Origin: Prillingera fragicola
Taxonomy: Eukaryota; Basidiomycota; Tremellomycetes; Trichosporonales; Trichosporonaceae
Assembly: GCA_002335605.1 (NCBI GenBank)
Contig: BEDY01000003.1
Location: forward strand, 1,364,001-1,428,000
Direction of reading: 5' to 3'
Length of the DNA: 64,000 bases
The notes below the pieces were generated by a model that did not search any database, had not been told where the DNA came from, and was given only the letters and a program-made list of their open reading frames with translations. Shown here piece by piece: positions 12,140 to 25,440 of this stretch; the first letter of the stretch is position 1, and each line of letters opens with the position of its first letter. The translations under genes and the position numbers were made by a program.

Positions 12140-14115
12140 CTACGCCCACAACTTGATCAATCCGTCCCACGATGCTGTAATGACCTTGGACTGGGTACTG
12201 TCAGCGCACTGCTTCTCTGCCACTCAAGACACAAGCCACTCACATGCTCGTTTGGCAGCCACACATGGTCGATCACAACCTGTTTGTGCGCATGCAGACG
12301 CTTGGCAATCTTGCCCGTCTTCCAGTCCCAGAACACGACATCTCCCGAGCCAGTACCCGACGAAATGTACTTGCCATCGGGCGAAAAGTTGATGGCGCAA
12401 GCGTATCCTGCCACAGTGTGGCCCGCAAAGCGTTTCTTCTTGTTCTGACGGAAGTTGCCGTCCGCAGAGTAGACGAGGATCTGGTTGTCCAGCGACTGGC
12501 ACGCAAAGTACTTGTCTGGGCACGTTAGCTCTAGCCAATGGGTTTTGACTCACTGCTGGGGTGCTTGGCCACCGAAGGCATCGAGTGCATGTACGGCTCG
12601 GCAATGTACTTGATGACCACTGGAATGTCATAGTCCCAACCACGGATTGTCTTGTCGTCCGAGGTCGTCACGAAGCGGCGGTTGTTGTCCACAAACGTAA
12701 TCGTGTTGACGGGGCCGAGATGCTGGTCATATGTCTGGACAATCTCGTGCGATCGCAAGTCATACTGGAATGTCAGCTGGGGACAGCATGGGTTTGACGT
12801 ACCTGAATAATCTTCTTGTCCTGCATACCGGCCATGAAAATGTTCTGCTTGTCGCCGTCGGGGTGGAACTTGACAACATTTGCCACCTTTCCATTCGAGA
12901 ACGCCTGGATACATTTGCCAGTTTCCGTGTCCCACAGTTTGACGGTGCGGTCATACGACGAAGACAAAAACTTGGAGCCCTTGTTGTTGAAGTTGACGTC
13001 CTTGACAGCCTGCGAGTGACCGAGGAATGTCCGCAAACAGTTGCCATCGTTGTAAACATCCCAAAGCTTGATCTTGGTGTCCATACTTCCAGACAGAAGA
13101 AGATGTCCACTCTTGGGGAACAACCGAATGGCAGCGATGCCCTTGTTGTGGCCAGTCCAGGTGTGGATGCACTTGTCCGGAGTGTACGCGTTGGGTGGTG
13201 TTGCGCCATCTGCTGGATTGAGCTTGACGTCGGTATCGGTGGGAATGTGCATGTAGGTCCTGCCCGCGTAGTCGGTGAGTTCCTTGCCGTGGAAAATGCT
13301 CTTCTCCTCACGAGCCGCCTTCATCTTCTCCTGTGCGGCCGCCTTTGCGTCCTCGCGACGACGCTTCTCCTCGCGCCACTCCTCCATGTCCTCCTCAACC
13401 TCCTCCTCGACGTCCTTGGCGCCCTCGTACTCAGCCCATGGTCCCATGTAGGCACCGTCGCCGTCGACAATGCTCGCGTCTCCCTTCTGAGCGCGCTTCC
13501 GCTTGGCTGCTTTACGCTCCGCCTTGGTCGAACGGACAGTGTCGCTCAGCTGAAAGTTGTTGGCCAATGCTGCCTGCTCCGATCCCACGATACTGCCGCC
13601 GCCCTGCATGGATGGGTTCAAGGCATAGCCGTGAACCTCGAATGTCCTCTGTTGCCTTGCAAACTCGTAGCTGTCCATTGCCTGCTCCTCAACGTGACCT
13701 GCCGTCAGCAATACTCTCCAAATCAAAACCTACCAGAAAGAGAGTTCATGCCCTTGTTCTTGGCCTGGTTGAAGGGATCCTGGGGGCCTTGGACAGGTCG
13801 TGTCATGTCATCGTAAGAAATGTTGACATTGATGACCTTGTCTGTTGGCCTGGCAATAATGGCGTTTGAAGCAATGTTGGGGTCCTCTTTCAAGACATCC
13901 GGTGCCGCCTTGACATCTACTCGTGTGTCGACCTTGGCTGTCTTGGTCGGGCCAGCTGCGGCAAGGCCAAAGGCATCAGTCTTTGCCTGCTCCTCGATCT
14001 CCTCATCGTCGTCATCGTCGACAGCGTTGGCTGCTGTAACCGAAGCTTGAGTCACGACCGAAGGACCTGGGGCCGACTCGTCGTCTGACGATTCGTATCC
14101 CGCAAGCAGTGACAT
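12140..14115 (-). CDS. PRP17: Pre-mRNA splicing factor Prp17/Cdc40 (WD40)
   Basis: A second-step splicing factor of the spliceosome, nuclear. Five exons (14115-13734, 13698-12803, 12764-12554, 12515-12244, 12190-12140) sum to 603 residues with every join in frame. The N-terminus, [14 protein letters not shown], is the usual acidic Prp17 start. The block [19 protein letters not shown] and the sequence GYALNPS are typical, and a long Lys/Glu/Arg coiled region follows. The WD40 repeats start near residue 300 ([71 protein letters not shown]), ending [16 protein letters not shown]. The gene is divergent from the nitronate monooxygenase gene, the two starts being 284 nt apart. The acceptor of the last exon was chosen because it alone keeps the final WD repeat in frame. 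Confidence 0.95.
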
Positions 14116-14399
14116 GGTTGTGGGGTTTTGGGTGAATGAAGCAAGAAGTTGGAACCGATGTCGATCGAGACGAAAGCAACACCGAGAGTGTAAAGGGAGA
14201 CGCGCCTATTCAGTGGCAAGGAAGACCGAAATTAGGCTCCTTTGGCTGTGGCACGCCTACACCAGCGGCCATATCCGCACCTCTCCCGGCATCACCATTG
14301 CCGGGTACAGTGTCCACAAACCGACAATCAAAACCGTACTTAGAGTGCCCACAATCCCCATCACATTTCTCGTTATCCCGTCCAAATCAACCCCCAGCA
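14116..14399. promoter_or_regulatory. Shared divergent promoter region, PRP17 / nitronate monooxygenase
   Basis: Only 284 nt separate the two start codons on opposite strands, so promoter elements must be shared or interleaved. I see no clear TATA box. A CT/CA-rich tract precedes the + strand start. Confidence 0.5.
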
Positions 14400-15676
<1,277 letters not shown>

Positions 15677-15976
15677 GATTGATAGAGATCCTGCTATGCA
15701 ATAAAACGAAAGTGTTGTACCAGTCATAGCAGAATGACTGCGCCACCTGGACATTTGCCACACTGTGCATTCGTCGCCACACTACGCTTTTGTGCCTGGA
15801 AAAAGCCCGCCCTGTACAGGACTCATCCCCTATCCATATCCCCAGTCACTGCATCGTGTCCTTTGTCACATTCGCACCATTCACCTACTTGCTCTAGCTC
15901 TTTCAGCAGGCTCCTCTCCTCCTCAGCCTACCCCCTCTGCCCTTCTCGGCTCGCCACTCCTCGTCGCCGCCGCGCC

Positions 15977-17437
15977 ATGAGCTCCTCTCGTGGTGCTGGC
16001 GGCATGACTGATTCGCCATCAGCTCCGCTGCCAATGCTCTGTCTGGATGACGACGAGCTCAGCACTCCAGGCGGCAAGAAGCGCAAGGTCCCAGTGCCCC
16101 TCATGCCTGGTTCTGAAGCCGACGCCGACACTGGCCGCGACGGCGCCGACCGCAACCCACCACGCTCCGCTCGAGAAGATTCGGAGCAGCCTTCGTCAGC
16201 GTTCCCGGTCCGTCGTCTTCCCCGATCGGCAGCGTCTTGCCTGGCTTCGCAACGCCGCGCACTGTTCCACCGTCGCAAGGCTAGCCTGGTCGCACTCTAC
16301 ATTGACGCTCAAAGTGCTGTCGACGCCGGCACCGCCCACCTCAACGCCCGAGGTGCGGTGCCTGCCCGCCCTACCCTGCCCGATGTGAGCACTTTTGAGC
16401 GTCTCCTTCCGGCACTTGAAGACGTTGGTGTGTGGGCGCCTGATGCATCTGGCTGGCGCGAAGGTGACGATTCCGCTCTCCCTACTCCACGTCGTGTGCT
16501 CGAGCGTTGGCGCACAGGGTTTGCTCGACGCAAGAGGGTTCGCATGGATCGCGTCCCTGTCGTGCGTGGAGGATGGGCACCCGAAGGCTCGTTTGAGCTG
16601 GATATGCCGACCGATGGTAAGTGTGATTTGGGCTGTCGCCCCGTTTCACTGCAGCCGACAAACGCTTACTTTGCAGCCTCCAACACGACAAGGGCGCGTG
16701 CGCGCGAGCGGGTGGCGTTGGCGCGGCTTGCCGAGCAGCTTCGTGCCCTTGTGCTGGCTACGAACAAGGTTCCAACGGCTCTCGATCCGCCATCGCCTCC
16801 ACCTTCCACTCCTCATCTGACGGGTGATCCCCCAACACCCCCTCCTCCTGGTTCAAAGAAGAACAAGAAGAAGAAGAAGAAGCGCACCACCTTGGCCAAC
16901 GAAGGCAACCCTCACCATGTGGACAAATGTGTGTAGCATTGCGCTCTGCACTGTACGTCTCGCTGACTCTGAGCAGACAGGCCCTCGCGTCCAGTTCCCG
17001 TGTCGGACCCTTATGAGCCTTGGCCATGGCACGCCAACCTCCTGTGGCCACATTCGATGCGCATTCTCGCCGCTCGACCTGGTGGGCACGATGTGCGCCC
17101 AGCTGAGGACGAGTACATCTGTGTCTCGTGTCAGTACGCTCTAAACTACGGCTCCGAGTCCCTGCGCAAGCTCGCCATCAAGGAGCGCAAGGCTGAGCTG
17201 CGGCGCCGTGAGAAGCTGCGCTCCAGAGTTCAAGACGCCACTCGCGGAGGCAACCGCTCTCGTCGTCACTCGCACTCGGATGATGCCGAAGACGATGATG
17301 ACTATGATGACGTCGACGACGACGAGTGTGACAGTGAGGACGAGGATGGCTCTGGCCGCTGCTCGTGCGGCCGCGCGCTGGGCCAACCTCACATGGAGGA
17401 CGAAGCTCGACCGCCCGACAAAGACCCGCCGGCCTAG
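15977..17437 (+). CDS. Protein of unknown function with basic and acidic tracts and a CxxC motif
   Basis: I do not recognise this family. Three exons (15977-16616, 16677-16928, 16977-17437) give 450 residues. The ATG at 15977 (MSSSRGAGG) was preferred to the in-frame ATG at 15734, because the stretch between is CT-rich and looks like a leader. Visible parts are a low-complexity N-terminus with KKRKVP, a possible nuclear signal; a moderately hydrophobic centre (LVALYIDAQSAVDAGTAHL); a Pro-rich tract followed by KKNKKKKKKR; then SDPYEPWPWHANLLWPHSM and EYICVSCQYALNYGSESL running into a long basic helix (KERKAELRRREKLRSR). Near the C-terminus lie an acidic run (DDAEDDDDYDDVDDDE) and CSCG. The aromatic and CxxC block looks like the conserved core. 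A nuclear role is a guess. The first intron is 60 nt and has no stop, so it may be retained. Confidence 0.7.
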
Positions 17438-18404
17438 GCCAGCCGTGCGCGCCAGCACCTCCATGTCAGGTAGCTCGGTCGCGACGGCCAGGGGAGATCA
17501 GAGAGGATGATTTGCTGCTTCTGTCACGATTCGCATGTGACGAGGCAGAGCGGAGTGCGACCGGAGAGACAACGGCACTGGCCTGTGTGGCACGTAGAAG
17601 CCAAGCCGTCACGGCTAAGCTTGCGCTGTCCAGGCATGTGCGCGTGGGAGAAGGGCGTCTGTCGCAGACGGCGAGGACGCCAGACCCGGCCCCGACAAGA
17701 GTGATACCCATACAAGACCCTCTCATGAGCGCGCGATCGACCCCGATACTACTGTACCACGACCTAACCACAAAGCAATCTTAAACCACCTGTGCACCCA
17801 CATTTCTACATTTCTCTCAACGTTCAGTTCCCACATCCACCATTTTCAAGCAAAGCACCCAACCTGCACATAGATATTTCTCGACTCGCAGTCTCGTAGT
17901 GTCAATGCACCGTTCAGTTGCACCCACCGCCATCGCCTTTGCCACTTGCCGCAGGAGAGCAGAAGCCGCAGATCACGTGTTTCGGAGCGGCCGCCACAAT
18001 CCGCGCAATCAGCCGGCCTTCGCCCGACCTGGAGTTGTCACGTAATGAGCTCCAGCGCCGACGTGGGCTGCTCCATGAGCCTTTGGGGCTGGCTGGGAGC
18101 TTGGGAGTATCTTGTGTGTCGTTCTGGCTACGTGCCCATGCTTGTCTTGCCTTGGTCTAGGCGCGCAAGGTGGCCGACGGTCAAGGCCGGAAATCGGTTA
18201 GTACCTTGCCGGCCTCAACGCCGCTGACCGATAATGACGGACTGGCCGGAGCGCAGACTTGATATGTATTTGGCACTGCATCATTCACTCAATTGATCTC
18301 TACATGTAACAGTCCACCGGTGTCACGCGCTCTGCGGCTCACAACGGCTGCTATGGGCAGCTACGTCAAAACTGTGTTGGTATTTTGTCGTTTTAGTAGT
18401 GTGT
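17438..18404. other. Convergent intergenic region
   Basis: 967 nt between the 3' ends of the unknown gene (+) and ZWF1 (-). Short frames only. No motif, repeat or RNA gene was recognised. Confidence 0.45.
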
Positions 18405-20045
18405 CTAAAGGTTGGCCGACACACTGGTGACGGGCCACGTGTACGAGTCGTCGTCGTGGCGGTGGAAGCCGTAGCGAGCCGAGAACGCGGCAGAGTCCTT
18501 GGGACCACGCGAGCCGTAGTCGTAGGGCTCGGGCTTGGGGTGCTCGCGGTCGATCCAGTGGAGGATGGGGGTGAAGATCTTCCATGCAACGTCCAGCTCG
18601 TCGTCACGCACAAAGTGCGAGCGGTCGCCCTTGAACGCGTCGAGGATGAGAGCCTCGTAAGCCTGGGGGATCTCGACGTCCGAGAAACGGTTCTTGTACG
18701 TGAGGTCGAGCTCGGTGGGGACGGCCTTGGTGACAAGTCCGGGAAGCTTCGAGTTGAGCTTGAGGTAAATGGCCTCGTCGGGCTGGATACGCATGACGAG
18801 CTCGTTGCGGGCAATGTCGGTAAAGATACCGCTGGCGACGTCCTTGAACTGGACACGGATCTCGACCTTGCCAGTGTCGAGGGCCTTGCCGGCCTTCATG
18901 ATGAAGGGAACACCCTCCCAACGGGGGTTGTTGATAAAGAGGGTGAGCGCGGCAAAGGTGGGGCAGGTCGAGTCCTTGGGCACAGTGTCGTCGTCGAGGT
19001 AGCCGGGCTTGCCGTCGGCAGCGACGTACTGGCCAAGGAGAACGTCCTTCTTCTCAATGGGAGGGATACAACGGAGGACCTTGACCTGAGAATGGTTAGT
19101 CATCTCGTCCGTTACACCCGCGCGCTTACCTTCTCGTCACGAATGTCCTCGGCAGAGAAGGACACGGGGCGCTCCATGGCGAGAACCGAAAGAGTCTGGA
19201 GGAGGTCTGGCTTGATCAGCACACGGCGGTAAACGGCGGCACTCACGGTTCTGGCAAATGTCACGGATGATTCCAAACTCGTCAAAGTAGCCACCACGGC
19301 CCTCAGTGCCGAAGGGCTCCTTGAAGGTGATCTGGACGTTGGAGACCGAGGTAGCGTTGAGGACCGAGTCGAGCACAATGTTACCGAAACGGAGGACGAG
19401 GAGGTTCTTGACCATCTCCTTGCCAAGGTAGTGGTCGATGCGGTAGGTCTCGTCCTCGCGCCACTCGGCCTTGAGGGCTGACATCATCTCGCGGCACGAC
19501 TCGAGGTCCTTGCCGAAGGGCTTCTCAACAATGATGCGGTTGCCGCCATTCTTGATGTAGTTGTTCTTGCGCAGACCAGCAGCGACAGTGGTGAACACCG
19601 AAGGAGGGAGGGCCATGTAGAAGATGCGGTTGCACTTGGTGCCCTCGGGGCGCTTCTCCTCAATCTCCTTGAGGTGCTTCTCAAGCTCCTGGTAGCCAAC
19701 GTCCTCGTCGTAAGGACCGTGGATGTAGCTAAGAATGTTCTTAAAGTCCTCGACGTTCTTCTCAAACTCCTTCTTCTTCTCGGCGTCCTCGGGGGCCTTG
19801 AGGTGCGAGGTGGCGCGCTTCTTGAACTCCGCGTCGTCCATCTTGGTACGAGCATAGCCGATAATGTGAAGGTCGCCGGGGAGGTGGCCCTGGCGGTAGA
19901 GAGTGAAGAGGGCGGGGAACGTCTTCTTCTTGGCCAGGTCGCCCGAGGCACCGAGGACGACCACGGTGGTCTCGCCAACAAAGGCGTCGCCGAGAGCCTC
20001 CATCGAGGGAATGGATCCACGCTTAGCACGAAGTTTTCCAGACAT
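18405..20045 (-). CDS. ZWF1: Glucose-6-phosphate 1-dehydrogenase
   Basis: Oxidises glucose 6-phosphate with NADP+, the first step of the oxidative pentose phosphate pathway, in the cytosol. Exons 20045-19247, 19206-19130 and 19085-18405 give 518 residues, normal for the family. The NADP-binding motif GASGDLA is at residues 32-38, and the substrate and active-site motif RIDHYLGKE is near residue 202. IIVEKPFGKDLESC and NNPRWEGVPFIMKAGKAL are also family blocks. The start was chosen as the first ATG leading into MSGKLRAKRG. The leader appears to have its own intron, since the minus strand shows TAG|GTACGT at 20198 and GTACAG|AT at 20054. The product feeds ribose 5-phosphate to the PRS enzyme encoded at 44-45.6 kb. 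Confidence 0.97.
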
Positions 20046-21644
20046 GTTGACTATCTGTACCAAGTCAGCGCAGCTCGTATGGACGGTGGACACGGGGTAG
20101 TCGGTGGAACGTCGTCGTTGGTCTACTGCCGCTGCTGACGACGTCACGATGATCTGTTCCTGCTGCCTGGAAAAGATTTGGATTGCACGCTACGTACCTA
20201 TGCTCGTGGCCAAGAGGTGATGTGATAGTAGCGTGGTAGTAGTGGTGGTGGTTTGAGCGTAGCGTGCACGGTTTTATTAAGAAAGGAACGGATGAAGGAA
20301 GATGATTGTGCAATGTAGGCCAGGAGATTAAGAGCCGAAGTTGAGAGAGGATAACCGCAGGCAGGCAGCGCACGCAAGCAGGCAGGCAGGCAGGGTCACC
20401 CAGCGGCGGTGGGGAGGGAAGGCAGCGTTGGGTGGTAGCAGCAGCAGTGTGGGGGTGGGAACAATTGACGAATCGGCCGACGTCAGCGTTTGCGGCAGTG
20501 GCTATCCCTGGCACCGGGGTCCCACCAAACCACACTCACAGCTTGGAAATGTGTTGACAAAGCGTTCTCGAGCAGCACACTGTATGTGTGTAGATTTCAG
20601 AAACGAGGATTGGTTTGTAGTCACGGAATTCGCAGCTCGCAGCAGCAGACGTAGGTTGCAGCAACAGGGGATGCCGTGGAATAGAGGGGTTGTCTGAATG
20701 GCTTTGACATCCGGCCCCATATACGACTGCCTGCCTTTGACCTCGTTGCTCAGCAAGTAGTCGGCCATGAGCCTTAGCTTGGGGAGCGGACTTGGTCTCG
20801 GCCCGTCTCATCCGGGCCCGGGGCCAGCGCGGCAGAACATGGTAATGCAGTCCATGAGCGGGACATGGAGGCCGCTTTCGCCCGCCGTCGCCTGTCCCTG
20901 TATGGCGTGAGTGCTCTGGCACTGATAATTCGGATCGATTGGCTCAGCACATCGTCTTGCATCATCGACAACCAGTGTGCCCAGCTTGGGTGTGGCTTTG
21001 CAGGCGCGGAGATGGATCCTGCGCGTGAGAAAAAGACGTGTGCATGTCAGTGCATGGCGGCTAACGGGTGGACCAAAGCGTCTGGTTATCAGGACTGTTA
21101 ATCCGCCACGGCGCCGTCTCCACTCTCTGAATGCCTCTGCTGCGGCGGTTACCCGGACCGGGCCGCCAAGGCCGTATGTACCTGTTGGCTTTCTCGGACT
21201 CTTGATGCAGCATCTACACCATTCAAAGTCTCCTGTTGCAACCGGTCTGTGCTCAATCGTGGCGCCTCTGTGGCTCCATGGTCGCCCGCAGCGTCGTCGT
21301 ACAAGAGTGCTCGAGCACCCGTCATCTGATGGGCAAGCCCACCTCGCTGCACGGCGCTCATACCCGGAGCAAGTGCACAGGCGCTCGCATGGGGGCCGGA
21401 GAGCGCCTCTCATCCTCGATCTACGGCCTCCTCCTAAGGTGGCTCGTGCATCTCAGCCAGGATTCATGCTGGACAGTTGTCGCACGCGTGTGCACTCATG
21501 AATCGGTCTCGCTACTCCTTTGCCCCTCCTCATCGTGCAACTACTGATCGCCTGCCATTCACTTATATCTAGCACTGTCGGCTCTGTCCACGCTCACTTT
21601 CTTCTCTCCCGTTGGCCCCTTCCCAACTCGTTAAACACCCACCA
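20046..21644. promoter_or_regulatory. Divergent intergenic region, ZWF1 leader and RasGAP promoter
   Basis: About 1.6 kb. The ZWF1 side (20055-20197) probably contains a leader intron. A CAGG/GCAG tetranucleotide run lies near 20358-20393. A TATATC sequence near 21567 precedes the RasGAP gene by about 80 nt. Open frames between 20.8 and 21.5 kb look random and are not called. Confidence 0.45.
20358..20393. repeat. (CAGG)n-like microsatellite
   Basis: Short run of GCAG/GCAGG units with interruptions (AAGCAGGCAGGCAGGCAGGG at its core), upstream of ZWF1 in the presumed promoter or leader. Confidence 0.6.
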
Positions 21645-24600
21645 ATGGCAACCTGGACATTTGAGTCGCAGGCAGAGTACCACATTGCCTCGGCCGCAGC
21701 ACCCGGTCCACCTGGCCTGACGCCGCGTGTCCCGGCGAGGAAGAAGCGCTCGTCCACCGTAGACATTGTGCGGCACTATCTTCTGCTCGTACTGACATGT
21801 GCAGCACTCTAGTGGCAGGTCGGGTCAAGCCCCTCCCCTCTCCCCCGTGTCGCCGATACAGCAACGCCGGCACCTGCAAGCCGACGAGTTGAGGGCCGCC
21901 AAGCGGGAACGCGACCGGCGGCCAAGCGTTAGCAAGACTCAAGACCTGTGGTATGGTAAGTTCTTGTTTGTTGCTTCCTCATCAAACTTCAGCTGACCTT
22001 TGGTCAGCCGCGCGGTCCCTCAGCAAGCTCGGATCATGGCGAGCACAGATCTCAGGCCCAGAACGTGGACTCACGAGCCGGTGGCTCCCTGGCCGGGTTG
22101 CCATTACTTTGAATGGTGTGGGAGGACGAGACGGCGGGGAGCTGCGTCTATACAGGGTAAGCATGGTAAGAGATACCAGCGGCACAGAAGACGCTGACGC
22201 CACAGCGCAAAATCGCCTTCTCCCACATCATACCCGCCATCGTGGACGGCGATGGCTGGGCAGGTGACATTGACGTGCACCGTGTCCACCCCTCGGTGTC
22301 TGGTCGATCATACACGCTCTTCCTAAGGCTTGCAAACCCGCCACCGCCACCACCACTGTCGATCGAGACGCTCACGCCGCCATCACGTTCGCGCCACCTG
22401 GACACCTCCCAGACCTTCTCCGACCAGCTGGCCTCCCCGGCGTCACAGTTGTCCAAAAGAAGGTCAAGGCAGCCCAGCGAATCGCGCTTTACTTGTGCCA
22501 TTCAAAACATGCCCGGCCCAACACGGGGCCGCAGCAAGACAATGTCCTCGCTGAACCACCCCGTGGCTCTGGACCGCGCCGCAACGCGACAGGCTGTCAT
22601 TGACGCGTCAAACCGCGAGGAAGCTCCCTCAGGCGAGTCTCGCGTGTTCATCGCCTTTGAGACAGCAAAGGAGCGCGACGACTGGTTTGCCCTCTTTCGC
22701 TCCCTCGCGCCGCCGCCCAACACGTCCTATCGCCTTGCGCGCGCCCATCGCCGCCTCAAAATCTCCATCCTCGACTTGCAAGAGGTTGCGCAACCGGCGC
22801 GCACGAGGAGGCCTTCCGAGACCTTGGACGAGGGGAGCAGCCAGTTTGACGGCAGTGTCTCCTCGGGCGGGCTGCAGCCTCCGGGGCTGTCGCCCTTGAC
22901 GCCGTCGTTGTTGCTGTCGCCTACCAATTCGCCGGGAAGGCATGTCCACAACCGGGATCACGATGCAGAGGTCAAGGCGTCTTTCGTCAAGCCTGGTTGG
23001 GCCTCGAGGGAGGAGGTGCGCGTTGAAGTGTGAGTGTGGCGCGATGGCTCGTGACTGACGGCAGCCTAATTGATCACTATCTGTACGCTCGAACAGCTTG
23101 GGCCAGGGGGATCGGGTCTGGCGGCTCACCCTTCTGGGGGGAGCTTTTCAGCTTCCAGGACGTAATAGCGTTCTCATCGTGCAGTGAGGAGTGACTTGCA
23201 ATTGATGCTGACTCTAGCTCTGCGGGTTCTGCGCAAAAGGGGCGACAAGACCCCAAGGCTGTTGGGCACAGTGGACCTAAACCTGATTCCCAACTTTGGC
23301 AAGGTCGAAGACGAGCGCTACCCCATCCGCGCGACCAACGGCAGCATCATTGGCGAGATTCGGCTGAACGTCTGCTACCAGGATATTGACGTCGTGCCCC
23401 TGGTCGAATACAAAAAACTAGTGCATATCCCACAGTTGAATCATGTTGACGCCCAGGGAATATCCCACTCTGCGCAGACGTCAAAGTTTCTGTACATTCT
23501 TGGCGGGCGGGGGCTCTTGGAGGGTACCATGGAGTATCTCGCCCGTATCGGGCTGTGCGAGGGCGACCTCATGTCGCGGGTGCTGGATTCTTGCACCCTC
23601 GAGGCGCGCGCTGGTGAGTGCCTTGGGTGGTTGGTGCGCTTACAGTCGCTAGCTGGCAGTACGCTGTTCCGCAGCACGACACCGTTGTCCAAGACTCTTG
23701 AAGTGCTCATGCGCTTGATGTGTGTCGAGTATTTGCAGTATTCGTTGGGACCTACCATCAAGCGCGTGCTCACCGAGTGTATTGAGCCGCAACTATTTGT
23801 TCTGACTGGGGGGGGCCGACTCGCCAGTCGACTACCGCAGGCTGAAGCTTATGAACGAGCTTTTGAGTTTTACATGGCATAACATGTATGGTGAGTTTCG
23901 CCGGGTATGACAGAGCTGACAAAAGACAACCGCCACCGCTTCCCCGAGTGAGCTCAGCGTCTCAATAATGACTGACGACAGTTTTCTTCGCCACATACTG
24001 TCTCACCTGTTCACAATGGTCAAAGAGCATCATGACGACGGTAACGAGTAGGTATCAAAGTTGGGAGGAACGCTCACGGCCAGCATGCTACGATACAAGG
24101 CTGTCTCGTCATTTGTCTTTTTGCGACTCATAGGACCGGCCCTGATGAGCCCCCATCTGTTTGGCCTTGCAGACAGTGAGCTGGGAGTTTGTACTGGCAG
24201 TGGCTAACGGGCAGGCTTAATCGCCCCTCACCTGCAGCGCACGCTCACGCTTATAGCCAAAATCCTGCACAACCTGGCCTTCTTCTCGGACAAAGAACTA
24301 TTGAGGCACAAGGATCTTGTGCTCTTCAAACCCTTCATCCACGAAAACCACGACTGCATGACAGACTATCTCACCTCGCTATGTGTAAGTATGCCTGGAG
24401 CCGCGTCAGCTCACACCCAGACACCCGTCGGTCCCCGAGAGCCGAGACCTCCCCCGAGCGAAAAGGGCCAGTTTTTGCTAGAGCGCAAGAGTGTGCTTCC
24501 CGAGTTCCACGGCGAGGCCATTCCGTTCTTATCAGACGCCGGCCTGATTGATCTCAGCGCCGAGTGGGCAATCTGTACCAAGATGTGGTACAACCTGCGC

Positions 24601-25323
24601 AAGCAGCCCGGCTTCAAGCTCAACGTGATCAGCTCGATCGTCAACGGCCCGCTGGACGACGTCAGTCGCATGCTGGCTGGTTACGACGACTTTTTGGATC
24701 GCATACATGAGCTGGCCTACCCCGAGCCGGAACCGAGTATCACCACAGCGTCGAGCGACATCAACATGGCCGAACGGGCACTTACGCCGTGCCCCTCCCG
24801 CCCGTCGCTGCACCTGAGCATCTCGACGGCGGGCAGTTCAGACGACTCAGCCCACCCCGGCTCCCGCCGCATGCCCAACCTAGCCCCCCGCCCAACGGGT
24901 GCCATTGACTCGCGCACCTCGCTGGCGATAAGCGACGACGCAGAGGCGCAGCCCACAACACCGCCGTCCAGCCGCCCCAGCCCGCTCCAACTGGCCACAC
25001 CAAGCCCCGACATGGACACGCTCCCCCACCCACCGCCAATCCCGCTGCCGCGCCCCAGCGACGCGCTCAAAGCCCGCCCCGCGCGGACAGTAAACCCTTC
25101 CTCGACCTCGATCGACAGCGGGCTGCAGCTCCTCGTGCCCGAGTCGAGCAAGAGCCTGAACGCGATGGACGTCAACGTGGACGCAGCAGACGGCAGAACG
25201 TCCTCGACGAGGTCGTCGTCTGGCGGCCGGAAACGGCGTCCAACGCTGTCCGTCCTTCTGCCGCGCAGTTCAGAGGCTGCGCCGCCCATACCGCCGCTGC
25301 CGTGGAGCCAGAGAAAGATGTGA
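21645..25323 (+). CDS. Ras-family GTPase-activating protein (PH-C2-RasGAP, Bud2-like architecture)
   Basis: Stimulates GTP hydrolysis on a Ras-type GTPase at the cell cortex. Thirteen small exons (21645-21767, 21805-21955, 22008-22156, 22206-23029 and onward to 24421-25323) can be joined to 926 residues. PH-like blocks are WRAQISGPERGLT, VAITLNGVGG and VFIAFETAKERDDWFALFRS. The C2 domain has IDHYLYARTAW, PFWGELFSFQDV and LLGTVDLNLIPNF. The GAP domain has STLFRSTTPLSKTLEVLM, FLRHILSHLF and the signature FVFLRLIGPALMSPHLFGL, then LQRTLTLIAKILHNLAFF. The expected arginine-finger region (STLFRS) is present. The tail after about residue 690 is Ser/Pro-rich. One join near 23.8 kb is ambiguous: either a 49-nt intron at 23779-23827 or a frameshift at the G8 run 23808-23815. 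Bud2-like is my best guess from the domain order; which GTPase it acts on is unknown. Confidence 0.85.
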
Positions 25324-25440
25324 TACTTTGCCTTCCTTGTGAACCAGTCCTCTCAGCCCCCTCACGCCTGTCCCTTGCTGGCAGCCTGTCCGAAATGCCG
25401 TGTTATACATACAAGTGCTATAGTAGTAGATAATGTCGCC

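Noticed and set aside
12731..13816. 361-codon + frame opposite PRP17
   Set aside because: Antisense shadow; it also crosses PRP17 introns without any splice logic of its own.
15734..15976. N-terminal extension of the unknown charged protein
   Set aside because: In frame but CT-rich and leader-like; the ATG at 15977 has the better context and protein-like sequence follows it.
18399..19232. 277-codon + frame opposite ZWF1
   Set aside because: Antisense shadow; no family motif.
20808..21501. Overlapping frames of about 200 codons on both strands
   Set aside because: Arg/Cys/Pro-rich random-looking translations and no conserved block.
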